64,000 nucleotides of DNA from Pseudomonas sp. RC10 (GTDB taxonomy: Bacteria; Pseudomonadota; Gammaproteobacteria; Pseudomonadales; Pseudomonadaceae), in assembly GCF_038397775.1 (NCBI RefSeq), contig NZ_CP151650.1, forward strand, positions 5,208,001 to 5,272,000, in the 5' to 3' direction. The translations under genes and the position numbers were made by a program. Positions within the stretch are counted from its first letter, which is position 1. Each line of letters starts with the position of its first letter. Positions 27,093-35,781 of the stretch are shown here, piece by piece. The notes under the pieces are model-generated. The model saw only the letters and a list, made by a program, of their open reading frames with translations, did no database searches and was not told the DNA's origin.

Positions 27093-27995
27093 TCAAGGCG
27101 TAACCGCTGCCGTGGTGTTGTCCTTGAACATCGCCGCAAAGCGCTGTTTGTTGGCGGCGTAGTAATCGGCGGTGACCTTCTCGGCCGAGCTGGAGCGCGC
27201 TTCCAGCATCATCTTTTGCAGGTCGTCCTTGGGGATCGAATAATGGGCGAAGAACTGCGCCACTTTCGGGTATTGATCGCTGAATCCCTTGCGGGCAAAG
27301 GCGTGGATCTGCTCGGCGCCGCCAAACAGGTGTTCAGGGTCATCCAGATAACGCAGCGGGTATTTGGAGAACATCCAGTGCGGGCTCCAGGCGTTGACCA
27401 GTGACCACTTGCCGCGTTTCAGATTGCGGTCCAGCTCGCTCAGCATGCCGCTTTCCGAAGAGGCGACCATCTTGTAGCCAACGATTTTCTTGTCGTTGAG
27501 CACCTTCTCGGTGAGCTTGTACTGACCGTTGCCCACTTCGGAGGTCAGAATCTTGCCGTCGAATTTCTCACTGATCCCCGGCTTGTTCAGGTCTGCCAGG
27601 CTGGAGACTTCGCTGGCCGGAACGATGTCCGGCACCGCCATGCCGATCCGACCTTCATACAGCACGCCCAGGTCTTCGATCTTGTCCTTGTACTTGTCGT
27701 AGAAAGCCTTGTGGGTGCCCGGCAGCCAGACCATCGGAATCATGTCGATGTTGCCATTGGCCATGGCCTGAAACTGGATGCCGATGTCGGCCATGACCAG
27801 TTTCACCGGCTGCTTGAGCTGGTCTTCCAGCACCAGCGTGGCCAGCTTGACGGTGATCTCGGTGTCCGACCAGTTGACCCAGCCGATGCGCACCGGCGGC
27901 TGATCGGCGGCGTGGCTGAACAGACTCACAGTCGTCAAGGCGACCCCTGCTAACCAACCAATACTTTTTTTCTTATACGGCGAATAAGCAACCAT
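27093..27995 (-). CDS. quaternary-amine ABC substrate-binding protein, orphan
   Basis: 300-residue OpuAC-family binding protein with a signal peptide (IGWLAGVALTTVSLFSHAA, cut before DQPPVR). Aromatic cage positions resemble betaine binders: RIGWVNWSDTE, MIPMVWLPGTHKAFY and VNAWSPHWMFSKYP. It shares the family of the protein at 10031 but clearly differs, so it probably prefers another betaine. No permease or ATPase nearby. It is transcribed divergently from the flavin demethylase at 28215 and shares a control region with it, implying the ligand is the demethylase pathway substrate or precursor. GGGGAG lies 7 bp upstream of ATG 27995. Confidence 0.85.
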   Translation of the reverse strand: MVAYSPYKKKSIGWLAGVALTTVSLFSHAADQPPVRIGWVNWSDTEITVKLATLVLEDQLKQPVKLVMADIGIQFQAMANGNIDMIPMVWLPGTHKAFYDKYKDKIEDLGVLYEGRIGMAVPDIVPASEVSSLADLNKPGISEKFDGKILTSEVGNGQYKLTEKVLNDKKIVGYKMVASSESGMLSELDRNLKRGKWSLVNAWSPHWMFSKYPLRYLDDPEHLFGGAEQIHAFARKGFSDQYPKVAQFFAHYSIPKDDLQKMMLEARSSSAEKVTADYYAANKQRFAAMFKDNTTAAVTP

Positions 27996-28083
27996 CGTGC
28001 ATCTCCCCTGTTGTGTATGGGTGTTACTGGGTGTGGCAGTGAAATGAGTGAATCGCGCCAGTCTTCGGCCAGCTGTTGCGCCG

Positions 28084-28170
28084 ATCTTATCCACACATTG
28101 CGTGGGGTAGCAAGCGAAATGTACACCAGCGTCTGCGTCGATTGACACCTGTGTACATTTCACATACTTT
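28084..28170. promoter_or_regulatory. divergent promoters with paired TGTACA operator
   Basis: Plus strand: TTGACA (28142-28147), 17-bp spacer, TACTTT (28165-28170), 45 bp before ATG 28215. Minus strand: TTGCTA (28108-28113 complement), 18-bp spacer, TAAGAT (28084-28089 complement). Perfect 10-bp inverted arms AAATGTACAC (28117-28126) and GTGTACATTT (28151-28160) lie 24 bp apart; the second is inside the plus-strand promoter spacer. The same TGTACA boxes occur before the TetR gene (31981-31996). Confidence 0.7.
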
Positions 28171-28214
28171 CGCGTCAAACCTAGCCTGATGTTCCCTTCC
28201 AGGAGCGCACCACC

Positions 28215-30251
28215 ATGTCCAGCGATCCTCTGCTGCAGCCCTATAAAATCAAGAACCTCACCCTGCGCAACCGCATCATCACCACCTCCCACGAACCGGC
28301 GTATCCGGTGGATGGCATGCCCAAGGACCTGTATCGCGCTTACCACGTGGAGCGGGCCAAGGCTGGTGTGGCGCTGACCATGACCGCAGGGTCGGCGGCG
28401 GTGTCCCGCGACAGCCCGCCGGTGTTCAACAACGTGCTGGCGTACAAGGACGAGGTGGTGGGCTGGCTCAAAGACCTGACTGACGAATGCCATGAACACG
28501 GCGCGGCGGTCATGATCCAGCTGACCCACCTCGGGCGGCGTACCCGTTGGGACAAGGCCGACTGGCTGCCAGTGGTGTCGCCGTCCCATCGCCGCGAAGC
28601 CTCCCACCGCTCCTTCCCCAAGAAACTGGAAGACTGGGACATTCAGCGGATCATCAAGGATTACGTCGACGCCGCCGAACGCATGAAAGCGGCCGGCATG
28701 GACGGCCTTGAGCTTCAGGCGTACGGCCACTTGATGGACCAGTTCTGGTCGCCACTGACCAACGACCTGGACGGCGACTACGGCGGTTCGTTGGATAACC
28801 GCCTGCGTTTCACCTTCGACATCCTGCGTGGCATTCGCAAGCAATGCGGCGAAGACTTCCTGCTCGGCGTGCGTTACACCGGTGACGAAGATTTGCCAGG
28901 CGGGTTTGGCGCAGCCGACGGCATCGAGATTTCGAAACGCTTGAAAGACAGCGGCCTGGTGGACTTCCTCAACGTGGTCAAAGGCCACATCGACACCGAC
29001 GCCGGGCTGACCGACGTGATCCCGATTCAAGGCATGCGCAACTCTCCGCACCTGGATTTCGCGGGCGAGATTCGTGCGGCCACGGGCTTCCCGACCTTTC
29101 ACGCCGCGAAGATTCCCGACGTCGCCACCGCCCGCCACGCCATCGCCTCGGGCAAGATCGACATGGTGGGCATGACCCGCGCGCACATGACGGACCCGCA
29201 CATCGTGCGCAAGATCATCGAGAAGCGCGAAGAAGAGATTCGCCCCTGCGTCGGCGCCAACTACTGCCTGGACCGCATCTACCAGGGCGGCGCGGCGTAC
29301 TGCATTCACAACGCGGCCACCGGTCGCGAAACCACCATGCCCCACGAGGTTCCCAAGGCAGCGGTCAAACGCAAGGTCGTGGTCATCGGCGCAGGCCCCG
29401 GCGGGCTGGAAGCAGCGCGGGTCGCGGGCGAACGCGGGCATGACGTGACGGTGCTGGAAGCGGCGGATCAACCGGGCGGGCAGATTCGCCTGACCTCACT
29501 CAGCGAACGTCGTCGCGAGATGATCAGCATCATCGACTGGCGCATGGCCCAGTGCGAGCGGCTGGGGGTGAAATTCCAGTTCAATACCTGGGCCGAAGGG
29601 CAAACGGTGCTGGACCTGGAGCCGGACGTGGTGATCGTCGCCACCGGCGGCCTGCCTGACACCGAGGTGTTGAAAGAGGGCAACGAACTGGTGGTCTCGG
29701 CCTGGGACATCATTTCCGGTGACGCAAAGCCGGGCAAGAACGTGCTGATTTTCGACGACGCGGGCGACCATGCCGCATTGCAGGCTGCCGAAGTGATCGC
29801 CCAGAGCGGTGCGCGTCTGGAAGTCGTGACGCCGGACCGCTCGTTCTCCCCGGAAGTCATGGCCATGAACCTGGTGCCCTACATGCGCAGCCTGCAGGAC
29901 CTGGACGTGGTGTTCACCGTGACTTATCGCGTGGAAGCCGTGCAACGTCGCGACGGCAAACTCGCCGCGATCTTCGGCAGCGACTACGGGAAGGTCAACA
30001 AAGAGCGCATCGTCGATCAAGTGGTGATCAACCACGGCACCTTGCCGATGGACGAGCTGTATTTCGAACTGCGTCCGCTGTCGAGCAACCAGGGCGCGGT
30101 GGAACAGCACGATTTGATCGCGGGCAAGGCACAGAACCTGGTGACCAACCCTGAAGGGCGTTTCCAGCTGTTCCGGATTGGCGATGCGGTGGCGGCGCGC
30201 AACACCCATGCGGCGATTTATGATGCGTTGCGGTTGGTGAAGGATTTGTAA
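28215..30251 (+). CDS. NADH:flavin oxidoreductase, N-methyl demethylase-like (StcD/DgcA type)
   Basis: 678-residue member of the dimethylamine/trimethylamine-dehydrogenase branch. Residues 1-350 are an Old-Yellow-Enzyme barrel (LLQPYKIKNLTLRNRI; MIQLTHLGRRT; GLELQAYGHLMDQFWSP). Cysteines for a 4Fe-4S cluster follow (RPCVGANYCLDRIYQGGAAYC). Residues 380-678 are the dinucleotide-binding part (VVVIGAGPGGLEAARVAGE). Homologues demethylate dimethylglycine (DgcA) or N-methylproline (StcD). Here the neighbours include a ProC paralogue, a Rieske monooxygenase and a betaine-binding protein, favouring a proline-betaine-like substrate; this is inference. AGGAGC lies 10 bp before ATG 28215. Confidence 0.85.
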   Translation: MSSDPLLQPYKIKNLTLRNRIITTSHEPAYPVDGMPKDLYRAYHVERAKAGVALTMTAGSAAVSRDSPPVFNNVLAYKDEVVGWLKDLTDECHEHGAAVMIQLTHLGRRTRWDKADWLPVVSPSHRREASHRSFPKKLEDWDIQRIIKDYVDAAERMKAAGMDGLELQAYGHLMDQFWSPLTNDLDGDYGGSLDNRLRFTFDILRGIRKQCGEDFLLGVRYTGDEDLPGGFGAADGIEISKRLKDSGLVDFLNVVKGHIDTDAGLTDVIPIQGMRNSPHLDFAGEIRAATGFPTFHAAKIPDVATARHAIASGKIDMVGMTRAHMTDPHIVRKIIEKREEEIRPCVGANYCLDRIYQGGAAYCIHNAATGRETTMPHEVPKAAVKRKVVVIGAGPGGLEAARVAGERGHDVTVLEAADQPGGQIRLTSLSERRREMISIIDWRMAQCERLGVKFQFNTWAEGQTVLDLEPDVVIVATGGLPDTEVLKEGNELVVSAWDIISGDAKPGKNVLIFDDAGDHAALQAAEVIAQSGARLEVVTPDRSFSPEVMAMNLVPYMRSLQDLDVVFTVTYRVEAVQRRDGKLAAIFGSDYGKVNKERIVDQVVINHGTLPMDELYFELRPLSSNQGAVEQHDLIAGKAQNLVTNPEGRFQLFRIGDAVAARNTHAAIYDALRLVKDL

Positions 30252-30304
30252 GCGATAACCGTCGCAGCGGCCACCACGTTGCGACGGGAAAAAATGCGGT
30301 CTTC

Positions 30305-30394
30305 TGTAGGAGCGAATTCATTCGCGATGCGATCGTACAGTCGAGACATTTCTGGCGCCTGATCGATTCTTCGCGAATGAATTCGCTCCCGCAG
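30305..30394. repeat. REP doublet, GAATTCATTCGCGA subtype
   Basis: CTGTAGGAGCGAATTCATTC facing GAATGAATTCGCTCCCGCAG; between convergent genes. Confidence 0.9.
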
Positions 30395-30449
30395 GGGGGC
30401 GTGTTTCATTCAGATAAACAGGGCCATCCAGCGATGTGAACACCGCGCA

Positions 30450-31229
30450 TTACATGCCTTTCCGTGCGATATCAGCCCCCGCCTGCACTGCGCGGCCTAT
30501 CTGCTCTTCAAACCCTGCCTCGATCAAGCTCTGCAACCCCGCGGCCGTCACGCCTTTGTACGCCACCAACGCATCAATCATCCCTTGCGGATCGTGATTG
30601 GCCAGCAATTGACTCGCCGACACCACCACTCCTTTCGCCGCCTGTCGTGCGACGTCTTCAGGAATGCCTGCGATCACCGCTTGCCGCGTCAACGCCGTCA
30701 TCAACAGCGCAGGAAACGCCGGCCCGGTGCCCGACAGCGCACTCAAATAATCGATGCCGTCTTCCGTCGGCACCCGACTGGCTGTGCCCACGCACTCCAA
30801 CAGCCCCTGAATGAACGCCACCTCAACCGAGCCCAACGTTTGCGCGCAATGCCAAGGCGTGAACGACTGGCGGATTTCAATCGCCGCATTGGGCATCGCA
30901 CGAACAATGACGGAGGCCCCGGTCGCGGCACTGATCGCCTGAGACGTGACACCCGCCATCAGCGAAATCACCCGCTTGCCAGCTGCCTGAATGTTCAGTG
31001 CCTTGAATTGCTCGGGGCGCACGGACAGGATCACCACATCGCTGGCCTCCACCAACGCCTGATTATCGGCCAGCACCCGCGCGCCGGTGTTCGCCAGCGG
31101 GTGATTACCCGAGCGGTTTGAGACGATCAATTGATCTGCCGGGATGAACCCCGTGTCGAGCAAGGCCTGCGCCAATCCTCCACCCAACCAGCCCGTGCCG
31201 CCGATGATGCCGATGCGTTCAGTTGCCAT
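30450..31229 (-). CDS. pyrroline-5-carboxylate reductase-like protein (ProC paralogue)
   Basis: 259-residue ProC-family NAD(P)H reductase. Rossmann start MATERIGIIGGTGWLGGGLA, then VILSVRPEQFKAL, MPNAAIEIRQSFT and the ProC C-terminal signature ALSGTGPAFPALLMTAL. The usual ProC motif is SGSGPAYVF, so the active-site loop is altered (GTGPAF), and the nucleotide loop reads GGTGWLG rather than GGGNMA. It therefore may act on a related imine or methylated proline derivative. Its start overlaps the stop of the TetR gene by 11 bp, so the two are co-translated. Confidence 0.85.
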   Translation of the reverse strand: MATERIGIIGGTGWLGGGLAQALLDTGFIPADQLIVSNRSGNHPLANTGARVLADNQALVEASDVVILSVRPEQFKALNIQAAGKRVISLMAGVTSQAISAATGASVIVRAMPNAAIEIRQSFTPWHCAQTLGSVEVAFIQGLLECVGTASRVPTEDGIDYLSALSGTGPAFPALLMTALTRQAVIAGIPEDVARQAAKGVVVSASQLLANHDPQGMIDALVAYKGVTAAGLQSLIEAGFEEQIGRAVQAGADIARKGM

Positions 31230-31923
31230 GGGCGGTCTCTTCGAAGGTCTCGGCGAGGGGTACGAATTCCCCCGGTTCTTTTTCGGCGTAACCGAAGGCG
31301 CCATAGAAACGGTCCAGCTCCCGTCGTTTCGGGGCCTTGCCGGTAAAGATCGCCACGTAATGCGGGATGCGTCGGAAACGCTCGGTGATGTCTTCGCTGG
31401 TCTTCATCGAGATGTAGCCGATCTGCGTCAGATAAATCGTTCGCGCTCGTGTGTCAGCGGCGTCGGGGTCGTAGCCGAAGCGGCGGAACATGGCCGCCAG
31501 TGCGTTGATACGTGAGTCGTCCGCAGCGGCGATTTCCGAGGCCACTTCCTCGGACTGCAAGGCCCAACTGCGCACCGCGAATTCGAATTGGGAATCGAAC
31601 AGCTCGGGGTTCAGCCAGCATTCAAAAACGTTGAGGATCGCTTCGGTGATGTTTTCGGCATACCCTTCGGACTGCTTGACCATGCCGCCGGTGTTGTTGT
31701 CCTTCCAGCGGGCCAGCAAGGCGGCCAGCAATTGTTCGCGGTCCTGAAAGAACCAATAAAAGCTGGTGCGGGAGAGGTTCAGGCGCTTGGCCAGCGGCAT
31801 GACGCGCACAGCGTCCACACCGGACTCCTTCAAGGCGTCGTAGGCAGCTTCCAGCCATCCTTCCGGCGAACCGCGCCAGCCGGAGTCCTGGGATTTGCCT
31901 CGTTCCTTGCCTGTTACCGACAT
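31219..31923 (-). CDS. TetR-family regulator
   Basis: 234-residue TetR-type repressor. The N-terminal HTH (about residues 20-65) reads ESGVDAVRVMPLAKRLNLSR then TSFYWFFQDREQLL, where FYxxFxxREQL is the family signature. The C-terminal ligand domain is typical in length. It is first in a two-gene unit with the ProC paralogue. Two TGTACA boxes at 31981-31996 lie 58 bp upstream of its ATG, and the same boxes occur in front of the demethylase and binding-protein genes, so it probably represses all three promoters. ATG 31923 has AAGGCG upstream; the longer frame from 32016 would cross the operator. Confidence 0.87.
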   Translation of the reverse strand: MSVTGKERGKSQDSGWRGSPEGWLEAAYDALKESGVDAVRVMPLAKRLNLSRTSFYWFFQDREQLLAALLARWKDNNTGGMVKQSEGYAENITEAILNVFECWLNPELFDSQFEFAVRSWALQSEEVASEIAAADDSRINALAAMFRRFGYDPDAADTRARTIYLTQIGYISMKTSEDITERFRRIPHYVAIFTGKAPKRRELDRFYGAFGYAEKEPGEFVPLAETFEETAHGN

Positions 31924-31980
31924 CTGATGTCGCCTTTGTTCGATTGTGAGTGAATGAACTGTACGCCCCCGCTTCTTTGA

Positions 31981-32016
31981 TGTACATCCGTGTACATTCG
32001 AATGACGCTGTGTCAA
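31981..32016. promoter_or_regulatory. TGTACA operator in tetR/lysR intergenic region
   Basis: TGTACATCCGTGTACATT holds two TGTACA boxes one helical turn apart (31981-31986, 31991-31996). A minus-strand TTGACA (complement of 32011-32016) with TACACG 16 bp on could drive the TetR gene. Confidence 0.6.
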
Positions 32017-32038
32017 TCACCCCGCATCTGGCGCGCTT

Positions 32039-32995
32039 ATGCAGTCCGACTCTCCCCCTCCAGCAGCGCCGCTAAAAGAAGAGCCCTCGAAGAAGGTCAA
32101 AGGCTACCGACGCCTGATTCCTTCAATGACGGCGCTGCTGGTGTTCGAGGCTGTCGCCCGGCTCAGCAGCTTCACCCTCGCCGCGCAGGAATTGGGGGTG
32201 ACGCAAGCGGCGGTCAGCAAGCAGATTCGCTTTCTCGAAGAAACCCTCGGCACGCGCCTGTTCCATCGCTTGCACCGGGCGATCAAGCTGACCAGCGAGG
32301 GCTACACGCTGTTTTCGGTGACGTCCGAATCTTTGCAACGGGTCGCGGGGGTGTTCGACAAGATTCACGAAGGCATCAGCGAGCAGGAAATCGTCCTCGC
32401 CAGCACTTCGGCATTTTCCCAGCTGCGGATTCTGCCGCGCCTGGGCACCTTGCGACGGGAGCAACCGAACCTGCATTTGCGGTTGGTCACCCACATGCTC
32501 ACCCCGGATTTGCGCAGCGATGACATTGACCTGGCCGTGCGTTACGGCGACGGCAAATGGGACGACGGCACGTCGATTTTTCTGCTCGACGAAGAGGTGT
32601 TCCCAGTGTGTTCGCCGGGGTGGCTCGCGACCCACACCGCGCCAGTTTCGGCGGAAGACTTCATGCACGTGGAGCTGATCGACTCCGACGCCACGCTGGA
32701 AGGCTGGATGACCTGGAACGGCTGGTTCAAAGCCTTGGGCGATGAGCGTCCCCGCCTCAAATACGCCCTGCGTTGCAGTTCCTACACCGACACCATCCAG
32801 GCTGCATTGCAAGGGCATGGCGTGGCGCTGGGCTGGAACCGGCTGCTGGAACCGTTGCTGGCCCGAGGGGATTTGGTGCGACTGACGTCCTACGTGGTCA
32901 GGCCCAAGGATGCCTATTACGTGGTGGTGCCCAACGGACGCAAAGCCACGCCGTTGGTGCAGGGATTGGTGGAGTGGTTGCGCGGAGACGCCTGA
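32039..32995 (+). CDS. LysR-family regulator (GcvA-like)
   Basis: 318-residue LysR regulator with a 25-residue polar N-terminal extension. The winged HTH is LLVFEAVARLSSFTLAAQEL then GVTQAAVSKQIRFLEETLG; the effector domain follows from about residue 115, with DIDLAVRYGDGKW typical of the GcvA/AmpR branch. Divergent from the TetR gene and 340 bp upstream of the Rieske gene in the same direction. It may activate that operon. ATG 32039 has no strong ribosome site. Confidence 0.87.
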   Translation: MQSDSPPPAAPLKEEPSKKVKGYRRLIPSMTALLVFEAVARLSSFTLAAQELGVTQAAVSKQIRFLEETLGTRLFHRLHRAIKLTSEGYTLFSVTSESLQRVAGVFDKIHEGISEQEIVLASTSAFSQLRILPRLGTLRREQPNLHLRLVTHMLTPDLRSDDIDLAVRYGDGKWDDGTSIFLLDEEVFPVCSPGWLATHTAPVSAEDFMHVELIDSDATLEGWMTWNGWFKALGDERPRLKYALRCSSYTDTIQAALQGHGVALGWNRLLEPLLARGDLVRLTSYVVRPKDAYYVVVPNGRKATPLVQGLVEWLRGDA

Positions 32996-33004
32996 CACCT
33001 TGCC

Positions 33005-33095
33005 CTGTAGGAGCGCGCTTGCCCGCGATAGCGAACTGTCTCATACGCCTGTGTCAGCCCGCCTGCCGGGTTCGCCAGCAAGCCGGCTCCTACAG
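33005..33095. repeat. hybrid REP doublet
   Basis: Left arm is the GCGCGCTTGCCCGCGA subtype (CTGTAGGAGCGCGCTTGCCC), right arm the CCAGCAAGCCGGC subtype; outer ends still pair (CTGTAGGAG/CTCCTACAG). Confidence 0.8.
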
Positions 33096-33256
33096 GTTTT
33101 GCGTGTGGCAGAGGTCTTGGGCTTGACCCAATTCCTGTGGGAGCAGCCGGAGCTGTGCGACGGCCGCGAAGGCGATGCATCAGACAAAGATTGGCGTCCG
33201 ACTTTCCGATTGACCTCCCATAACTTCCAGCTATGCGAACCTGAAAATATAGCGCG

Positions 33257-33285
33257 TTGACGCTTTTTTCTGCCCTCTCGATACT
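33257..33285 (+). promoter_or_regulatory. sigma70-type promoter for the Rieske gene
   Basis: TTGACG (33257-33262), 17-bp spacer, GATACT (33280-33285), 51 bp upstream of ATG 33336. Confidence 0.55.
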
Positions 33286-33335
33286 GGGCTCATCGAACAC
33301 ATCCCCTTATAAGATCCAGCCTCTGAGGTGCAGTC

Positions 33336-34592
33336 ATGAGCATTGCCGCCGTCGAATCACATCGCCAGTTAGTTGCCACGCGAACGCCCGGTCATGGCAT
33401 GAACGGCGCGTTATTCGGTCGTGAAGACATCTTTGAGAACGATGTCCATATCTTCTTTAACCAGCACTGGATATTGGTCGGTGTGACGGCGGATATTCCC
33501 GAGCCGGGCGATGTTTCGACCATCGACATTGGCAAATCCTCGATCCTGCTGGTACGCGATGACGACGAGCAGATTCAGGCGTTTCGCAACGTCTGCCGCC
33601 ATCGCGGGGCACGGTTGAAACCGGCGGGCAAGTCCACGGTGGGGATGTTGGTCTGCCCTTATCATCAATGGACGTACGACCTGGACGGCAGCCTCAAACA
33701 TGCCGCGCACATGGGCAAAGACTTCAACGCCAACTGCAGAAGTTTGATTCCCGTTCATACCAAAGTGGTCGGCGCACATATATTCGTGTGTCTCGGCGAA
33801 CAACCGCCGGAAGATATCGCGCACCTTGAACAGACCATGAGCCCGCGGTTCGCGCCGTACAACATGACCCACACCAAAATTGCCCATGAATCGGAAATCG
33901 TCGAGAACGGCAATTGGAAACTGGTGATCGAGAATAACCGCGAGTGTTATCACTGCGCGGGCACTCACCCGGAACTCACCGCTTCATTCCTGCCGGAAGA
34001 CTTCGGTTTTTGCGCAGATGGCTTGAGCGAAGAATCCCTTAAAGCCCTGGACGAATACGAACAGCGCAACGCCGCCGCGAAGAAAAGCTGGGAGGACGAA
34101 GGCTTCGTCTGCGACGCCGTCGAGCATCTGGACGCGGACGCCGTGACGCAATTTCGTACGCAGCGTTTGGTGATCGCTGGCAATGGCGAATCGCAAACCC
34201 TCGACACCCGCGTCGCCTGCACCAAGCTGTTTGGCGACCTGACTCGCCGCGACCTGGGCGATGTGCACCTGTGGACCCACAACTCCTGGACTCACGTCAT
34301 GAGCGATCACGCAGTGATTGCCTACATCATTCCACTGGAACCGGGCAAAACCCTGGTGCGCACCAAATGGCTGGTGAACGCCGACGCCGTGGAGGGCGTT
34401 GATTACAACGTCGACAGGCTGGTGGAGGTGTGGAACGCCACCAACCTGCAAGACGCCGATCTGGTGGCGATCACCCACAGCGGCACGCAAGACCCTGCGT
34501 ATTCGCCCGGCCCGTTTTCGGCGTTCACCGAATCCTACGTCGATCAGTTTTCGCGCTGGTACGCCGCGCGGCTTGCGGCCCACGGTGTGTGA
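33336..34592 (+). CDS. Rieske-type quaternary-amine monooxygenase (GbcA/Stc2-like)
   Basis: 418-residue ring-hydroxylase-type alpha subunit. The Rieske cluster ligands are Cys87/His89 (NVCRHRGARL) and Cys107/His110 (VCPYHQWTY). The mononuclear iron site follows as ENNRECYHCAGTHPEL (His206, His211). This length and the RECYHCAGTH signature fit the glycine-betaine/stachydrine demethylase branch rather than aromatic dioxygenases. It would oxidise an N-methyl group, releasing formaldehyde. Next gene, 9 bp on, is the matching reductase. Substrate glycine betaine versus proline betaine cannot be settled by eye. Confidence 0.87.
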   Translation: MSIAAVESHRQLVATRTPGHGMNGALFGREDIFENDVHIFFNQHWILVGVTADIPEPGDVSTIDIGKSSILLVRDDDEQIQAFRNVCRHRGARLKPAGKSTVGMLVCPYHQWTYDLDGSLKHAAHMGKDFNANCRSLIPVHTKVVGAHIFVCLGEQPPEDIAHLEQTMSPRFAPYNMTHTKIAHESEIVENGNWKLVIENNRECYHCAGTHPELTASFLPEDFGFCADGLSEESLKALDEYEQRNAAAKKSWEDEGFVCDAVEHLDADAVTQFRTQRLVIAGNGESQTLDTRVACTKLFGDLTRRDLGDVHLWTHNSWTHVMSDHAVIAYIIPLEPGKTLVRTKWLVNADAVEGVDYNVDRLVEVWNATNLQDADLVAITHSGTQDPAYSPGPFSAFTESYVDQFSRWYAARLAAHGV

Positions 34593-34601
34593 GGAATGAT
34601 C

Positions 34602-35744
34602 ATGACCCGATTCGAGACATTGCCTACCAACTTCGGTAACGCGTCTTCGCAGCAACGCTTCACCGACGCAGACACCTGGGGGGCGTACGGCGCGCAATGG
34701 AACAGCGGCGAGCAGAAAAACCTGCTGTGCTGCGACGTGCGCGACGAAACCCATGACGTGAAGACTTTTAGCTTTCGCTGCCCGGACTTCAACGCGCTGA
34801 GTTTCGAGCCGGGCCAATTCATCACGATTTCGCCGGTCATCGCCGGGCAGACCATCGCCCGTTGCTACACGCTGTCGTCATCGCCCACGCGGCCTTTCTC
34901 GTTCTCGATCACGGTCAAGCGTGTGCCAAACGGGGTGGTGTCGAACTGGCTGCACGACAACCTGCGAGCAGGCGATACGCTGGGGGCTTCAGGGCCAGCA
35001 GGCAGTTTTACTCCAGTCGGTCATCCCGCCGCCAAGTTGCTGTACCTGTCGGCGGGGTCGGGCGTGACGCCGTTGATGTCCATGACCCGCGCCGGTTTCG
35101 ACCTGTCGGCGCAGCTGGATGTCGTGTTCGTGCACAGCGCGCGGACGCCCGTCGATATCGTCTTTCACGACGAACTGACCCGCATGCAGGCGTTGATGCC
35201 CGGACTGCGGGTGCTGAATGTGTGCGAGGGCTTGGGGGCCGACGTGGACTGGAAGGGTTCGGTCGGTCGCTTGAGTCTGGAACAGCTGAGTGAGGCTGTG
35301 CCGGATTTCAAGGAACGCGAGGTGTTCACCTGCGGGCCGAAGGGCTACATGGACGCGGTGAAGGCGCTGCTGAAAAACGGCGGTTACGATTTCGCCCATT
35401 ACCACGAAGAGAGCTTCGACATTGCGGCGCTGGTGGAAGAGCCGTTGATCGAGGCCGCCCCAAGTGTCGAGCAGGGCGAGAAGCTGTTCACCGTCACCCT
35501 GTCCCGCTCCGGCAAGACCTTCAGCATGCCCGCGACGCAGACCGTGTTGTCAGCAGCGAAAAAGGCCGGGGCCATCGTGCCGTCGTCGTGCAGCCAGGGT
35601 GTGTGCGGCACCTGCAAAACTTCGTTGCTGCAAGGGACGGTGGAGATGAATCACAACGGCGGGATTCGCCAACGGGAAATCGACAAGGGATTGCGGCTGT
35701 TGTGTTGCAGCAAGCCGACGTCGGATCTTGTGATTGATTTGTAG
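34602..35744 (+). CDS. Rieske oxygenase reductase (FAD + 2Fe-2S; GbcB-like)
   Basis: 380-residue electron-transfer protein. FAD-binding barrel: EPGQFITISPVIAG and ARCYTLSSSPT. NAD-binding part: LYLSAGSGVTPLMSM and REVFTCGPKGYMDAV. C-terminal plant-type ferredoxin: SSCSQGVCGTCKTSLLQG plus LLCCSKP. It passes electrons from NAD(P)H to the Rieske protein encoded just upstream. ATG 34602 is preferred over 34596 because GAGGA lies 6 bp before it. Confidence 0.9.
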   Translation: MTRFETLPTNFGNASSQQRFTDADTWGAYGAQWNSGEQKNLLCCDVRDETHDVKTFSFRCPDFNALSFEPGQFITISPVIAGQTIARCYTLSSSPTRPFSFSITVKRVPNGVVSNWLHDNLRAGDTLGASGPAGSFTPVGHPAAKLLYLSAGSGVTPLMSMTRAGFDLSAQLDVVFVHSARTPVDIVFHDELTRMQALMPGLRVLNVCEGLGADVDWKGSVGRLSLEQLSEAVPDFKEREVFTCGPKGYMDAVKALLKNGGYDFAHYHEESFDIAALVEEPLIEAAPSVEQGEKLFTVTLSRSGKTFSMPATQTVLSAAKKAGAIVPSSCSQGVCGTCKTSLLQGTVEMNHNGGIRQREIDKGLRLLCCSKPTSDLVIDL

Positions 35745-35781
35745 GTCACTGGACGATCCCGTCGGGCCTGCATGGGTCCCT

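Noticed and set aside
28000..29471. Extension of the binding-protein frame to 792 codons
   Set aside because: The extra part runs antisense to the flavin demethylase; the signal peptide and ribosome site at 27995 define the true start.
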